Assembly (NCBI GenBank): GCA_964016885.1
Contig: OZ024744.1
Span: 28,406,108 to 28,470,107, forward strand
Source of the DNA: Eledone cirrhosa
Lineage: Eukaryota; Mollusca; Cephalopoda; Octopoda; Eledonidae
Direction of reading: 5' to 3'
Length of the DNA stretch: 64,000 nt
The notes beneath the pieces are model-generated. The model was not told the origin of the DNA and did no database searches. It saw only the letters and a list, made by a program, of their open reading frames with translations. The translations under genes and the position numbers were made by a program. Positions 1 through 14,100 of the stretch are shown in pieces. Each line of letters opens with the position of its first letter. The stretch's first letter is position 1.

Positions 1-199
1 TTGTTGTTGTCGCTGTTATCACTGTTATTGTCAATGGTGTTGTTGTTGGCGCTGTTATCGTCACTGTTGTTGTTTTGTTGTTGTTGTTGTCGTTGTTGTT
101 GTTGTTATCACTGTTATTGTCACTGTTGTCTTTGTTGTTGTTGTTGTCGTTGTCATCACTGTTATTGTCGCTGTTGTTGTTGTTGTCGCTGTTATTTTC

Positions 200-1640
200 A
201 CTGTTGATGTTTTGTTGTTGTTGTTGTCGTCGTTGTCATCACTGTTACTGTCGCTGTTGTTGTCGTTGTTGTCGTATTTATTATGGTTATTGTCACTGTT
301 GTTGTTGTTATCACTGTTATAGTCACTGTTGTTGTTGTCGCTGTTATAACTGTTATTGTCACTGTTGTTGTTGTTGTTGTCATTGTTATCACTGTTATTG
401 TCACTATTGTTGTTGTCGCTGTTATCACTGTTATTGTCACTGTTGTTGTTCTCGCTGTTATCACTGTTATCGTCACTGTTGTTGTGTTGTTGTCGCTGTT
501 ATAACTGTTATTGTCAAATTTGTTGTTGTCGCTGTTATAACTGTTATTGTCACTGTTATTGTTGTTGTCGCTGTTACCACTGTTATTGTCTTTGTTGTTG
601 TTGTTGTTCTCGCTGTTATCACTGTTATTGTCATTGTTGTTGTCGCTGTTATCACTTATATTGTCATTGTTGTTGTTGTTGTCGCTGTTATAACTGTTAT
701 TGTCACTGATGTTGTTGTTGTCGCTGTTATAACTGTTATTGTCAAAGTTGTTGTTGTTGTCTCTGTTATCACTGTTATTGTCACTGTTGTTGTTGTTGTC
801 GCTGTTTTCACTGTTATTGTCACTGGTGTTGTTGTTGTCGCTGTTAGTATCACTCTTATTGTTTTGTTGTTGTTGTCGTCGTTGTCATCACTGTTATTGT
901 CGCTGTTGTTGTTGTTGTTGTCGTTGTTATCATGCTTATTGTCACTGTTGTTGTTGTGGTTGTTGTTGTTGTTATCACTGTTATTGCCGCTGTTGTTGTT
1001 GTTGTTGTTGTCGCTGTTATTGTCACTGTTGTTGTTTTGTTGTTGTTGTCGTCGTTGTCATCACTGTTATCGTCGCTGTTGTTGTCGTTGTTGTCCTTGT
1101 TATCATGGTTATTGTCACTGTTGTTGTCGCTGTTATCACTGTTATTGTCACTGATGTTGTTGTCGCTGTTATAACTGTTATTGTCACTGTTGTTGTTGTT
1201 GTTGTCATTGTTATCACTGTTATTGTCACTATTGTTGTTGTCACTGTTATTGTTCTTGTCGCTGTTACCACTGTTATTGTCTTTGTTGTCGTTGTGGTCG
1301 CTGTTATCACTGTTATTGTCACATGGTTGTTGTTGTTGTCGCTGTTATCACTGTTATTGCCACTGTTGCTGTCGTTGTCTCTGTTATCACTGTTATTGTC
1401 ACTGTTGTTGTTGTTGTTGTCGCTGTTATCACTGTTATTGTCACTGTTGTTGTTGTCGCTGTTATCACTATTATTGTCACTGTTGCTGTTGTTGTCGCTG
1501 TTATCACTGTTATTGTCATTGTTGTTGTTGTTGTCGCGGTTATCACAGTTATTGTCATTGTTGTTGTTGTTGTTGTTGTTCTCGCTGTTATCACTGTTAT
1601 TGTCGATGTTATACCTGTTATTGTCACTGTTGTTGTTGTT
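200..1640. repeat. Higher-order block A, first copy
   Basis: This segment reappears at 3,762-5,165. Rare landmarks keep their order: GTCGTATTTA at 271 and 3,832 (offset 3,561), CATGCTTATT at 931 and 4,453, CATGG at 1,104 and 4,626, ACATGG at 1,321 and 4,843, GATGTTATACC at 1,605 and 5,127 (offset 3,522 for the last four). The 39-bp change in offset equals one repeat unit missing from the second copy near 4,262. Confidence 0.85.
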
Positions 1641-3761
1641 GTTGTTGTCGCTGTTATCACTGTTATCGTTCTGTTATTGTTGTTGTCGCTGTTATAACAG
1701 TTAATGTCACTGTTGTTGTTGTTCTCGCTGTTATCACTGTTATTGTCATTGTTGTTGTTGTTGTTGTTGTTGTTGTCGCTGTTACAACTGTCAATGTTGT
1801 TGTTGTTATTGTCGCTGTTATCACTGTTATTGTCATTGTTGTTATTGTTGTTGTCGCTGTTATAACTGTTATTGTCACTGTTGTTTTTGTTGTTGCCGCT
1901 GTTATCACTGTTATTGTCACTGTTGTTGTAGCTGTTATAACTGTTATTGTCACTGTTGTTACTGTTGTCACTGTTATCACTGTTATTGTCACTGTTGTTG
2001 TTGTTCTCGCTGTTATCACTGTTATTGTCATTGTTGTTGTCGCTGTTATCACTGTTATTGTCACTGTTGCTGTTGTTGTCGCTGTTATCTCTGTTATTGT
2101 CATTGTTGTTGTTGTTGTCGCTGTTATAACTGTTATTGTCATTGTTGTTGTTGTTGTTGTTCTCGCTGTTATCACTGTTATTGTCACTGTTGTTGTTGTT
2201 GCTGTCGGTGTTATAACTGTTATTAGTTAATGTTGTTGTTGTTGTTCTCGCTTTTATAACTGTTAATGTCATTGTTGTTGTTGTTGTCGCTGTTATCACT
2301 GTTAATGTCACTGTTGTTGTTGTCGCTATTATCACTGTTATTGTCACTGTTGTTGTTGTTGTCGCTGTTATCACTGTTATTGTCACAGTTGTTGTCGCTG
2401 TTATCACTGTTATTGTCATTGTTGTTGTTGTTGTCGCTGTTATCACTGTTATTGTCATTGTTGTTGTCGTTATTATCGATATTATTGTCCCTGTTGTTGT
2501 TGGTCTCGCTGGTATAACTGTTATTGTCACTGTTGTTGTTGTTGCTGTTATAACTGTTATTACACTGTTGTTGTTGTTGTCGCTGTTATAACTGTTATTG
2601 TCATTGTTGTTGTCTCTGTTATCACTGTTATTGTCACTGTTGTTGTTGTCGCTGTTATAACTGATATTGTTGTTGGTGTTGATGTTGTCGCTGTTATAAC
2701 TGTTATTGTCATTGTTGTTGTTGTCGTTGTTATCACTGTTATTGTCATTGTTGTTGTTGTTTTTGTCGCTGTTATTACTGTTATTGTCACTGTGGTTGTT
2801 GTTCTCGCTGTTATCACAGTTATTGTCACTGTTGTCGTTGTTATTGTCGCTGTTATAACTGTTATTGTCACTGTTGTTGTTGTTGTCGCTGTTATCACTG
2901 TTATTGACACTGTTGTTGTTGTTGTCGCTGTTATCACTGTTATTGTCACTGGTGTTGTTGTTGGCGCTGTTATCGTCACTGTTGTTGTTTTGTTGTTGTT
3001 GTTGTCATCGTTGTCATCACTGTTATTGTCACTGTTGTTGTTGTTGTTGTCGTTCTTATCATGCTTATTGTCACTGTTGTTGTTGTCGTTGTTGTTGTTG
3101 TTATCACTGTTATTGTCACTGTTGTCTTTGTTGTTGTTGTTGTTGTTGTCGCTGTTATTTTCACCGTTGATGTTTTGTTGTTGTTGTTGTCGTCGTTGTC
3201 ATCACTGTTATTGTCACTATTGTTGTTGTCGCTGTTATCACTGTTATTGTCACTGTTGTTGTTGTTCTCACTGTTATAGTCACTGTTGTTGTTGTCGCTG
3301 TTATAACTGTTATTGTCACTGTTGTTGTTGTTGTCATTGTTATCACTGTTATTGTCACTATTGTTGTTGTCGCTGTTATCACTGTTACTGTCACTGTTGT
3401 TGTTGTTCTCGCTGTTATCACTGTTATCGTCACTGTTGTGTTGTTGTCGCTGTTATAACTGTTATTGTCAAAGTTGTTGTTGTCGCTGTTACCACTGTTA
3501 TTGTCTTTGTTGTTGTTGTTGTTCTCGCTGTTATCACTGTTATTGTCATTGTTGTTGTCGCTGTTATCACTTATATTGTCATTGTTGTTGTTCTTCTCGC
3601 TGTTATAACTGTTATTGTCACTGATGTTGTTGTTGTCGCTGTTATAACTGTTATTGTCAAAGTTGTTGTTGTTGTCTCTGTTATCACTGTTATTGTCACT
3701 GTTGTTGTTGTCGCTGTTATCACTGTTATTGTCACTGGTGTTGTTGTTGTCGCTGTTAGTG

Positions 3762-5165
3762 TCACTCTTGTTGTTTTGTTGTTGTTGTCGTCGTTGTCAT
3801 CACTGTTATTGTCGCTGTTGTTGTCGTTGTTGTCGTATTTATCATGGTTATTGTCACTGTTGTTGTTGTTATCACTGTTATAGTCACTGTTGTTGTTGTC
3901 GCTCTTATAACTGTTATTGTCACTGTTGTTGTTGTTGTTGTCATTGTTATCACTGTTATTGTCACTATTGTTGTTGTCGCTGTTATCACTGTTATTGTCA
4001 CTGTTGTTGTTCTCGCTGTTATCACTGTTATCGTCACTGTTGTTGTGTTGTTGTCGCTGTTATAACTGTTATTGTCAAAGTTGTTGTTGTCGCTGTTATA
4101 ACTGTTATTGTCACTGTTATTGTTGTTGTCGCTGTTACCACTGTTATTGTCTTTGTTGTTGTTGTTGTTCTCGCTGTTATCACTGTTATTGTCATTGTTG
4201 TTGTCGCTGTTATCACTTATATTGTCATTGTTGTTGTTGTTGTCGCTGTTATAACTGTTATTTTCAAAGTTGTTGTTGTTGTCTCTGTTATCACTGTTAT
4301 TGTCACTGTTGTTGTTGTTGTCGCTGTTTTCACTGTTATTGTCACTGGTGTTGTTGTTGTCGCTGTTAGTATCACTCTTGTTGTTTTGTTGTTGTTGTCG
4401 TCGTTGTCATCACTGTTATTGTCGCTGTTGTTGTTGTTGTTGTCGTTGTTATCATGCTTATTGTCACTGTTGTTGTTGTGGTTGTTGTTGTTGTTATCAC
4501 TGTTATTGCCGCTGTTGTTGTTGTTGTTGTTGTCGCTGTTATTGTCACTGTTGTTGTTTTGTTGTTGTTGTCGTCGTTGTCATCACTGTTATCGTCGCTG
4601 TTGTTGTCGTTGTTGTCCTTGTTATCATGGTTATTGTCACTGTTGTTGTCGCTGTTATCACTGTTATTGTCACTGTTGTTGTTGTCGCTGTTATAACTGT
4701 TATTGTCACTGTTGTTGTTGTTGTTTTCATTGTTATCACTGTTATTGTCACTATTGTTGTTGTCACTGTTATTGTTCTTGTCGCTGTTACCACTGTTATT
4801 GTCTTTGTTGTTGTTGTGGTGGCTGTTATCACTGTTATTGTCACATGGTGGTTGTTGTTGTCGCTGTTATCACTGTTATTGCCACTGTTGCTGTTGTTGT
4901 CGCTGTTATCACTGTTATTGTCACTGTTGTTGTTGTTGTTGTCGCTGTTATCACTGTTATTGTCACTGTTGTTGTTGTCGCTGTTATCACTGTTATTGTC
5001 ACTGTTGCTGTTGTTGTCGCTGTTATCACTGTTATTGTCATTGTTGTTGTTGTTGTCGCGGTTATCACAGTTATTGTCATTGTTGTTGTTGTTGTTGTTG
5101 TTCTCGCTGTTATCACTGTTATTGTCGATGTTATACCTGTTATTGTCACTGTTGTTGTTGTTGTT
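3762..5165. repeat. Higher-order block A, second copy
   Basis: Near-copy of 200-1,640. Just after 5,165 the similarity switches: the next stretch resembles 2,650-2,820 (shared GATATTG...GGTGTTGATGTTG landmark), and 5,480-5,560 resembles 2,180-2,232 (shared GTTATTAGTTAATG landmark). The array is therefore a mosaic of duplicated blocks, not a simple tandem. Confidence 0.8.
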
Positions 5166-7710
5166 GTTGTCGCTGTTATAACTGATATTGTTATTGGTGT
5201 TGATGTTGTCGCTGTTATAACTGTTATTGTCATTGTTGTTGTTGTCGTTGTTATCACTGTTATTGTCATTGTTGTTGTTGTTTTTGTCGCTGTTATTACT
5301 GTTATTCTCACTGTGGTTGTTGTTCTCGCTGTTATCACAGTTATTGTCACTGTTGTCGTTGTTGTTGTCGCTGTTATAACTGTTATTGTCACTGTTGTTG
5401 TTGTCGCTGTTATCACTGTTATTGACACTGTTGTTGTTGTTCTCGCTGTTATCACTGTTATTGTCATTGTTGTTGTCGCTGTTATTACTGTTATTGTCAC
5501 TGTTGCTGTTGTTGTTGCTGTCGGTGTTATAACTGTTATTAGTTAATGTTGTTGTTGTTGTTGTCGCTGTTATTACTGTTAATGTCATCGTTGTTGTTGT
5601 TGTCGCTATTATCACTGTTATTGTCACTGTTGTTGTTGTTGTCGCTGTTATCACTGTTATTGTCACAGTTGTTGTCGCTGTTATCACTGTTATTGTCATT
5701 GTTGTTGTTGTTGTCGCTATTATCACTGTTATTGTCATTGTTGTTGTCGCTATTATCGCTGTTATTGTCACTGTTGTTGTTGGTCTCGCTGGTATAACTG
5801 TTATTGTCACTGTTGTTGTTGTTGTTGCTGTTATAACTGTTCTTACACTGTTGTTGTTGTCGCTGTTATAAATGTTATTGTCATTGTTGTTGATGTTGTA
5901 GCTGTTATCAATGTTATTGTCATTGTTGTTGTTGTTGTTCTCGCTGTTATCACTGTTATTGTCACTGTTGTTGTTGTTCTCGCTGTTATCACTCTTATTG
6001 TCACTATTGATGTTGTCGCCGTTATAACTGTTATTGTCACTGTTGTTGTTGTCGCTGTTTTAACTGTTATTGTCATTGTTGTTGTAGTCGCAGTTATCAA
6101 TGTTATTGACACTGTTGTTGTTGTTGTTCTCGCTGTTATCACTGTTATTATCACTGTTGTTGTTGTTCTCGCTGCTATCATTGTTATTGTCATTGTTGTT
6201 GTTGTTGTCGCTGTTATCACTGTTATTGTCATTGTTGTTGTTGTTGTTGTTGTCGCTGTTATCACTGTCATTGTCACTGTTGTTTTCGCTGTTATCACTG
6301 TTATCGTCATCGTTGTTGTTGTTGTTGTTGTCGCTGTTATCACTGTTATTGTCACTGTTGTCGCTGTTATCACTGTTATTGTCACTGTTGTTGGTGTCGC
6401 TGTTATCACTGTTATTGTCACTGTTGTTCTTGTTGTCGCTGTTATAACTGTTATGGTTACTGTTGTTGTTGTTGTTCTCGCTGTTATCACTGTTATTGTC
6501 ACTGTTGTTGTTGTCGCTGTCATCGCTGTTATTGTCATTGTTGTTGTTGTTGTCGCTGTTATCACTGTTATTGTCACTGATGTTGTTGTTCTCGCTGTTA
6601 TCACTGTTATTGTCACTGTTGTTGTTGTTGTTGTTCTCGCTGTTATCACTGTTATTGTCATTGCTGTTGTTGTTGTCGCTGTTATCACTGTTATTGTCAC
6701 TGTTGTTGTTGTTCTCGCTGTTGTTGTCATTGCTGTTGTTGTTGTTGTTGTCGCTGTTATCAGTGTTATTTTCACTGTTGTTGTTGTTGTCGCTGTTATC
6801 ACTGTTATTGTCATTGCTGTTGTTGTTGTTGTCGCTGTTATCACTGTTATTGTCATTGGTGTTGTTGTTGTTGTCGCTGTTATAACTGTTATTGTCATTG
6901 CTGTTGTTGTTGTCGCTGTTATCACTGTCATTGTCATTGCTGTTGATGTTGTTGTCGCTGTTATCACTGTTATTGTCATTGGTGTTGTTGTTGTTGTCGC
7001 TGTTATAACTGTTATTGTCATTGCTGTTGTTGTTGTTGTCGCTGTTATCACTGTTATTGTCACTGTTGTTGTTGTTATCGCTGTTATCACTGTTATTGTC
7101 ACTGTTGTTGTTGTCACTGTTATAAATGTTATTGTCACTGTTGTTGTTGTTGTCGCTGTTATAACTGTTATTGTCACTGTCGTTTTTGTTGTCGCTCTTA
7201 TCACTGTTATTGTCACTGTTGTCGTTGTTGTTGTCGCTGTTATAACTGTTATTGTCATTGTTTGTTTTACGCTGTTATAACTGTTATTGTCACTGTTCTT
7301 ATTGTTGTCGCTGTTATTGTCACTGTTGTTGTTTTGTTGTTGTTGTTGTCGCTGTTATCACTGTTATTGTTCTGTTGTTGTTTTTGTCGCTGTTATAACT
7401 GTTATTGCCATTGTTGTTGTTGTTGTTGTCTCTGTTATCACTGTTATTGTCACTGTTGTTGTTGTCGCTGTTATAACTGTTATTGTTATTGGTGTTGTTG
7501 TCGCTGTTATGAATGTTATTGTCATTATTATTGTTGTCGTTGTTATCACTGTTAATGTCATTGTTGTTGTTGTTTTTGTCGCTGTTATTACTGTTATTGT
7601 CACTGTGGTTGTTGTTGTTCTCGCTGTTATGACAGTTATTGTCACTGTTGTTGTTGTTGTTGTCGCTGTTATAACTGTTATTGTCAATATTGTCAATATT
7701 GTTGTTCTCG

Positions 7711-8115
7711 CTGCTATCCCTGTTATTGTTACTGTTGTTGTTGTTGTTCTCGCTGTTATCACAGTCATTGTCACTGTTGTTGTGTTGTTCTCGCTGTTAT
7801 CACTGTTATTGTCACTGTTGTTGTTGTTGTCGCTGTTATATCTGTTATTGTCACTGTTGTTGTTGTTGTTGCTGTCGCTGTTATCACTGTTATTGTCATT
7901 GTTGTTGTTGTTGTACTCGCTGTTATCACTGTTATTGTCACTGTTGTTGTCGATGTTATCACTGTTATTTTCATTGTCACTGTTATAACTGTTATTGTCA
8001 TTGTTGTTGTCGCTGTTATCACTGTTATTGTCATTGTTGTTGTTGTTGTCGCTGTTATCACTGTTATTGTCACTGTTGTTGTTGTTGTTGTCACTGTTAT
8101 TTATAAATGTTATTG
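7711..8115. repeat. Higher-order block B marker pair (CTGCTATCCC ... GTTATTTATAAATG)
   Basis: Two rare variants mark this block: CTGCTATCCC at 7,711 and GTTATTTATAAATG at 8,096, about 385 bp apart. The same pair occurs at 10,190/10,572, 16,808/17,241 and 18,338/18,729, with spacings of about 382-433 bp. A single CTGCTATCCC lies at 11,612 without its partner. The pairs are 2.48 kb apart in the first half and about 1.5 kb apart near the right end. Confidence 0.8.
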
Positions 8116-11100
8116 TCACTGTTGTTGTTGTCGCTGTTATAACTGTTATTGTCACTGTTGTTGTTGTCGCTGTTATAACTGTTATTGTCACTGTTTTTGT
8201 TGTTGTCGCTGTTATAACTGTTATTGTCACTGTTGTTGTTGTGTTGTCGTTGTTATCACTGTTATTGTCACTGTTGTTGTTGTTGTCTCTGTTATCACTG
8301 TTATTGTCACTGTTGTTGTCGCCGTTATCACTGTTATTGTCATTGTTGTTGTCGCTGTTATAACTGTTATTGTCATTGTTGTTGTTGTTGTTGTTGTTGT
8401 CGCTGTTATAACTGTTATTGTCATTGTTGTTGTCGCTGTTATCACTGTTATTGTCACTGTTGTTGTTGTTATCGCTGTTATCACTGTTATTGTCACTGTT
8501 GTTGTTGTCACTGTTATAAATGTTATTGTCACTGTTGTTGTTGTTGTCGCTGTTATAACTGTTATTGTCACTGTCGTTTTTGTTGTCGCTCTTATCACTG
8601 TTATTGTCACTGTTGTTGTTGTTGTTGTCGCTGTTATAACTGTTATTGTCATTGTTGTTGTTGTCGCTGTTATAACTGTTATTGTCACTGTTGTTGTTGT
8701 CGCTGTTATTGTCACTGTCGTTGTTTTGTTGTTGTTGTTGTTGTTGTCGCTGTTATGACTGTTATTGTCATTATTGTTGTTGTCGTTGTTATCACTGTTA
8801 ATGTCATTGTTGTTGTTGTTTTTGTCGCTGTTATTACTGTTATTGTCACTGTGGTTGTTGTTGTTCTCGCTGTTATGACAGTTATTGTCACTGTTGTTGT
8901 TGTTGTTGTCGCTGTTATAACTGTTATTGTCACTGTTGTTGTTGTTGTAGCTTTTATCACTGTTATTGACACTGTTGTTATTGTTGTTGCTGTTATAACT
9001 GTTATTGCCACTGTTATTGTTGTCGATGTTATTGTCACTGTTGTTGTTTTGTTGTTGTTGTCGTCGCTGTTATAACTGTTATTGCCATTGTTGTTGTTGT
9101 TGTTGTCTCTGTTATCTCTGTTATTGTTACTGTTGTTGTTGTCGCTGTTGTAACTGATATTGTTATTGGTGTTGTTGTTGTCGCTGTAATAACTGTTATT
9201 GTCATTATTCTTGTTGTCGCTGTTATCACTGTTATTGTCATTGTTGTTGTTGTTTTTGTCGCTGATATTACTGTTATTGTCACTGTGGTTGTTGTTCTCG
9301 CTGTTATCACAGTTATTGTCACTGTTGTTGTTGTTGTTGTTGTCGCTGTTATAACTGTTATTGTCACTGTTGTTGTTGTTCTTGTTGCTGTTATAACTCT
9401 TATTGAGACTGTTGTTGTTGTTGTTGTCATTGTTATCACTGTTATTGTCACTATTGTTGTTGTCACTATTATTGTTCTTGTCGCTGTTACCACTGTTATT
9501 TTCATTGTTGTTGTTGTTCTCTCTGTTATCACTGTTATTGTCACTGTTGTTGTGGTTCTCGCTGTTATAACTGTTATTGTGACTGTTGTTGTTGTCGCTG
9601 TTATAACTGTTATTGTCATTGTTGTTGTTGTCGCGGGTTATCACTGTTATTGACACTGTTGTTGTTGTTGTTCTCGCTGTTATCACTGTTATTGTCACTG
9701 TTGCTGTTGTTGTCGCTGTTATAACTGTTATTGTCACTGTTGTTGTTGCTGTTGTCGCTGTCATAACTCTTATTGTCACTGTTGTTGTTGTTGTCGTTGT
9801 TATCACTGTTATTGTCATTATTGTTGTTCTCGCTGTTATAACTGGTATTGACACTGTTGTTGTTGCTGTCGCTGTTATAACTGTTATTGTCTCTGTTGAT
9901 GTTGTTGTTGTCGCTGTTATAACTGTTATTGTCACTGTTGTTGTTGTCGCTGTTATAACTCTTATTGTCACTGTTTTTGTTGTTGTTGTCGTTGTTACCA
10001 CTGTTATTGTCATTATTGTTGTTGGCGCTGTTATCACTGTTATTGTCATTGTTGTTGTTGTTGTTGTTGTCGCTGTTATCACTGTTATTGTCCCTGTTGT
10101 TGTTGTCGCTGTTATAACTGTTATTGTCAATATTGCTTTTGTTGTTGTCGCTCTTATCACTCTTATTGTCATTGTTGTTGTTGTTCTCGCTGCTATCCCT
10201 GTTATTGTTACTGTTGTTGTTGTTCTCTCTGTTCTCACAGTTATTGTCACTGTTGTTGTGTTGTTCTCGCTGTTATCACTGTTATTGTCACTGTTGTTGT
10301 TGTTGTCGCTGTTATCACTGTTATTGTCATTGTTGTTGTTGTTGTACTCGCTGTTATCACTGTTATTGTCACTGTTGTTGTTGTCGCTGTTATCACTGTT
10401 ATCTTCATTGTTGTTTTTGTTGTCACTGTTATAATTGTTATTGTCATTGTTGTTGTCGCTGTTATCACTGTTATTGTCATTGTTGTTGTTGTTGTCGCTG
10501 TTATCACTGTTATTGTCACTGTTGTTGTTGTCCCTGTTATCACTGTTATTGTGACTGTTGTTGTTGTCACTGTTATTTATAAATGTTATTGTCACTGTTG
10601 TTGTCGCTGTTATAACTGTTATTGTCACTGTTGTTGTTGTCGCTGTTATAACTGTTATTGTAACTGTTTTTGTTGTTGTCGCTGTTATAACTGTTATTGT
10701 CACTGTTGTTGTTGTTGTTGTTGTCGCTGTTATCACTGTTATTGTCACTGTTGTTGTTGTCGTTGTTATCACTGTTATTGTCATTGTTGTTGTCGCTGTT
10801 ATAACTGTTATTGTCACTGTTGTCGTTGTCCCTGTTATAACTGTTATTGCCACTGTTGTTGTTGCTGTTGTCGCTGTCATAACTCTTATTGTCACTGTTG
10901 TTATTGTTGTTGTCGTTGTTATCACTGTTATTGTCATTGTTGTTGTTGTCGCTGTTATAACTGTTATTGTCACTGTTGTCGTTGTCCCTGTTATAACTGT
11001 TATTGTCACTGTTGTTGTTGCTGTTGTCGCTGTCATAACTCTTATTGTCACTGTTGTTGTTGTTGTCGTTGTTATCACTGTTATTGTAATTATTGTTGTT

Positions 11101-14100
11101 CTCGCTGTTATCACTGGTATTGACACTGTTGTTGTTGTTGTCGCTGTTATAACTGTTATTGTCACTGTTGTTGTTGTTGTCGCTGTTATAACTGTTATTG
11201 TCATTGTTGTTGTTGTTGTCGCTGTTATCACTGTTATTGTCACTGTTGTTGTTGTCGCTGTTATAACTGTTATTGTCAATGTTGTTGTTGCTGTTGTCGC
11301 TGTTATAACTGTTATTGTCCCTGTTGATGTTGTTGTTGTCGCTGTTATAACTGTTATTGTCACTGTTGTTGTTGTCGCTGTTATAACTCTTATTGTCACT
11401 GTTGTTGTTGTTGTTGTCGTTGTTATCACTGTTATTGTCATTATTGTTGTTGGCGCTGTTATCACTGTTATTGTCATTGTTGTTGTTGTTGTCGCTGTTA
11501 TAACTGTTATTGTCCCTGTTGTTGTTGTCGCTGTTATAACTGTTATTGTCACTATTGCTTTTGTTGTTGTCGCTCTTATCACTCTTATTGTCATTGTTGT
11601 TGTTGTTCTCGCTGCTATCCCTGTTATTGTTACTGTTGTTGTTGTTCTGGCTGTTATCACAGTTATTGTCACTGTTGTTGTGTTGTTGTTGCTGTTATAA
11701 CTGTTATTACACTGTTGTTGTTGTTGTCGCTGTTATCAATGTTATTGTCATTGTTGTTGATGTTGTTCTCGCTGTTATCACTGTTATTGTCACTGTTGTT
11801 GTTGTTGTTCTCGCTGTTATCACTCTTATTGTCACTATTTTTGTTGTCGCCGTTATAACTGTTATTGTCACTGTTGTTGTTGTCGCTGTTTTAACTGTTA
11901 TTGTCATTGTTGTTGTAGTCGCAGTTATCAATGTTATTGACACTGTTGTTGTTGTTGTTCTCGCTGTTATCACTGTTATTATCACTGTTGTTGTTGTTCT
12001 CGCTGCTATCATTGTTATTGTCATTGTTGTTGTTGTTGTTGTCGCTGTTATCACTGTTATTGTCATTGTTGTTGTTGTTGTTGTTGTCGCTGTTATCACT
12101 GTCATTGTCACTGTTGTTTTCGTTGTTATCACTGTTATCGTCATCGTTGTTGTTGTTCTCGCTGTTATCACTGTTATTGTCACTGTTGTTGGTGTCGCTG
12201 TTATCACTGTTATTGTCACTGTTGCTCTTGTTGTCGCTGTTATCACTGTTATTGTCACTGTTGTTGTTGTTGTCGCTGTTATCGCTGTTATTGTCATTGT
12301 TGTTGTTGTTGTTGTCGCTGTTATCACTGTTATTGTCACTGATGTTGTTGTTCTCGCTGTTATAACTGTTATTGTCACTGTCGTTTTTGTTGTCGCTCTT
12401 ATCACTGTTATTGTCACTGTTGTTGTTGTTGTCGCTGTTATAACTGTTATTGTCATTGTTGTTGTTGTCGCTGTTATAACTGTTATTGTCACTGTTGTTG
12501 TCGCTGTTATTGTCACTGTTGTTGTTTTGTTGTTGTTGTTGTTGTCGCTGTTATCACTGTTATTGTTCTGTTGTTGTTGTTGTCGCTGTTATAACTGTTA
12601 TTGCCATTGTTGTTGTTGTTGTTGTCTCTGTTATCACTGTTATTGTCACTATTGTTGTTGTCGCTGTTATAACTTTTATTGTTATTGCTGTTGTTGTCGC
12701 TGTTATTTTCATTGTTGTTGTAGTCGCTGTTATCACTGTTAATGTCATTGTTGTTGTTGTTTTTGTCGCTGTTATTACTGTTATTGTCACTGTGGTTGTT
12801 GTTGTTCTCGCTGTTATCACAGTTATTGTCACTGTTGTTGTTGTTGTTGTCGCTGTTATAACTGTTATTGTCACTGTTGTTGTTGTTCTTGTCGCTGTTA
12901 TAACTGTTATTGTCACTGTTGTTGTTGTAGCTTTTATCACTGTTATTGACACTGTTGTTATTGTTGTCGCTGTTATAACTGTTATTGTCACTGTTGTTGT
13001 TGTTGTCGCTGTTATTGTCACTGTTTTTTTGTTGTTGTTGTTGTTGTTGTCGCTGTTATAACTGTTATTGCCATTGTTGTTGTTGTTGTCTCTGTTATCA
13101 CTGTTATTGTCATTGTTGTTGTTGTCGCTGTTATCACTGTTAATGTCATTGTTGTTGTTGTTTTTGTCGCTGTTATTACTGTTATTGTCACTGTGGTTGT
13201 TGTTGTTCTCGCTGTTATCACAGTTATTGTCACTGTTGTTGTTGTTGTTGTCGCTGTTATAACTGTTATTGTCACCGTTGTTGTTGTTCTTGTCGCTGTT
13301 ATAACTGTTATTGTCACTTTTGTTGTTGTTGTAGCTTTTATCACTGTTATTGACACTTGTTATTGTTGTCGCTGTTATAACTGTTATTGTCACTGTTGTT
13401 GTTGTTGTCGCTGTTATTGTCACTGTTGTTGTTTTGTTGTTGTTGTTGTTGTCGCTGTTATAACTGTTATTGCCATTGTTTTTGTTGTTGTTGTTGTCTC
13501 TGTTATGACTGTTATTGTCATTGTTGTTGTTGTCGCTGTTATCACTGTTTATGTCATTGTTGTTGTTGTTTTTGTCGCTGTTATTACTGTTATTGTCACT
13601 GTGGTTGTTGTTGTTCTCGCTGTTATCACAGTTATTGTCACTGTTGTTGTTGTTGTTGTCGCTGTTATAACTGTTATTGTCATTGTTGTTGTTGTCACTG
13701 TTATTGTCACTGTTGTTGTTGTTCTTGTCGCTGTTATAACTGTTATTGTCACTGTTAATGTTGTTGTAGCTTTTATCACTGTTATTGACACTGTTGTTAT
13801 TGTTGTCGCTGTTATAACTGTTATTGTCACTGTTGTTGTTGTTGTCGCTGTTATTGTCACTGTTGTTGTTTTGTTGTTGTTGTCGCTGTTATAACTGTTA
13901 TTGCCATTGTTGTTGTTGTTGTTGTCTCTGTTATCACTGTTATTGTCACTGTTGTTGTTGTCGCTGTTATAACTGATATTGTTATTGGTGTTGTTGTTGT
14001 CGCTGTTATAACTGTTATTGTCATTGTTGTTGTTGTCGCTGTTATCACTGTTATTTTCATTGTTGTTGTTGTTTTTGTCGCTGTTATTACTGTTATTGTC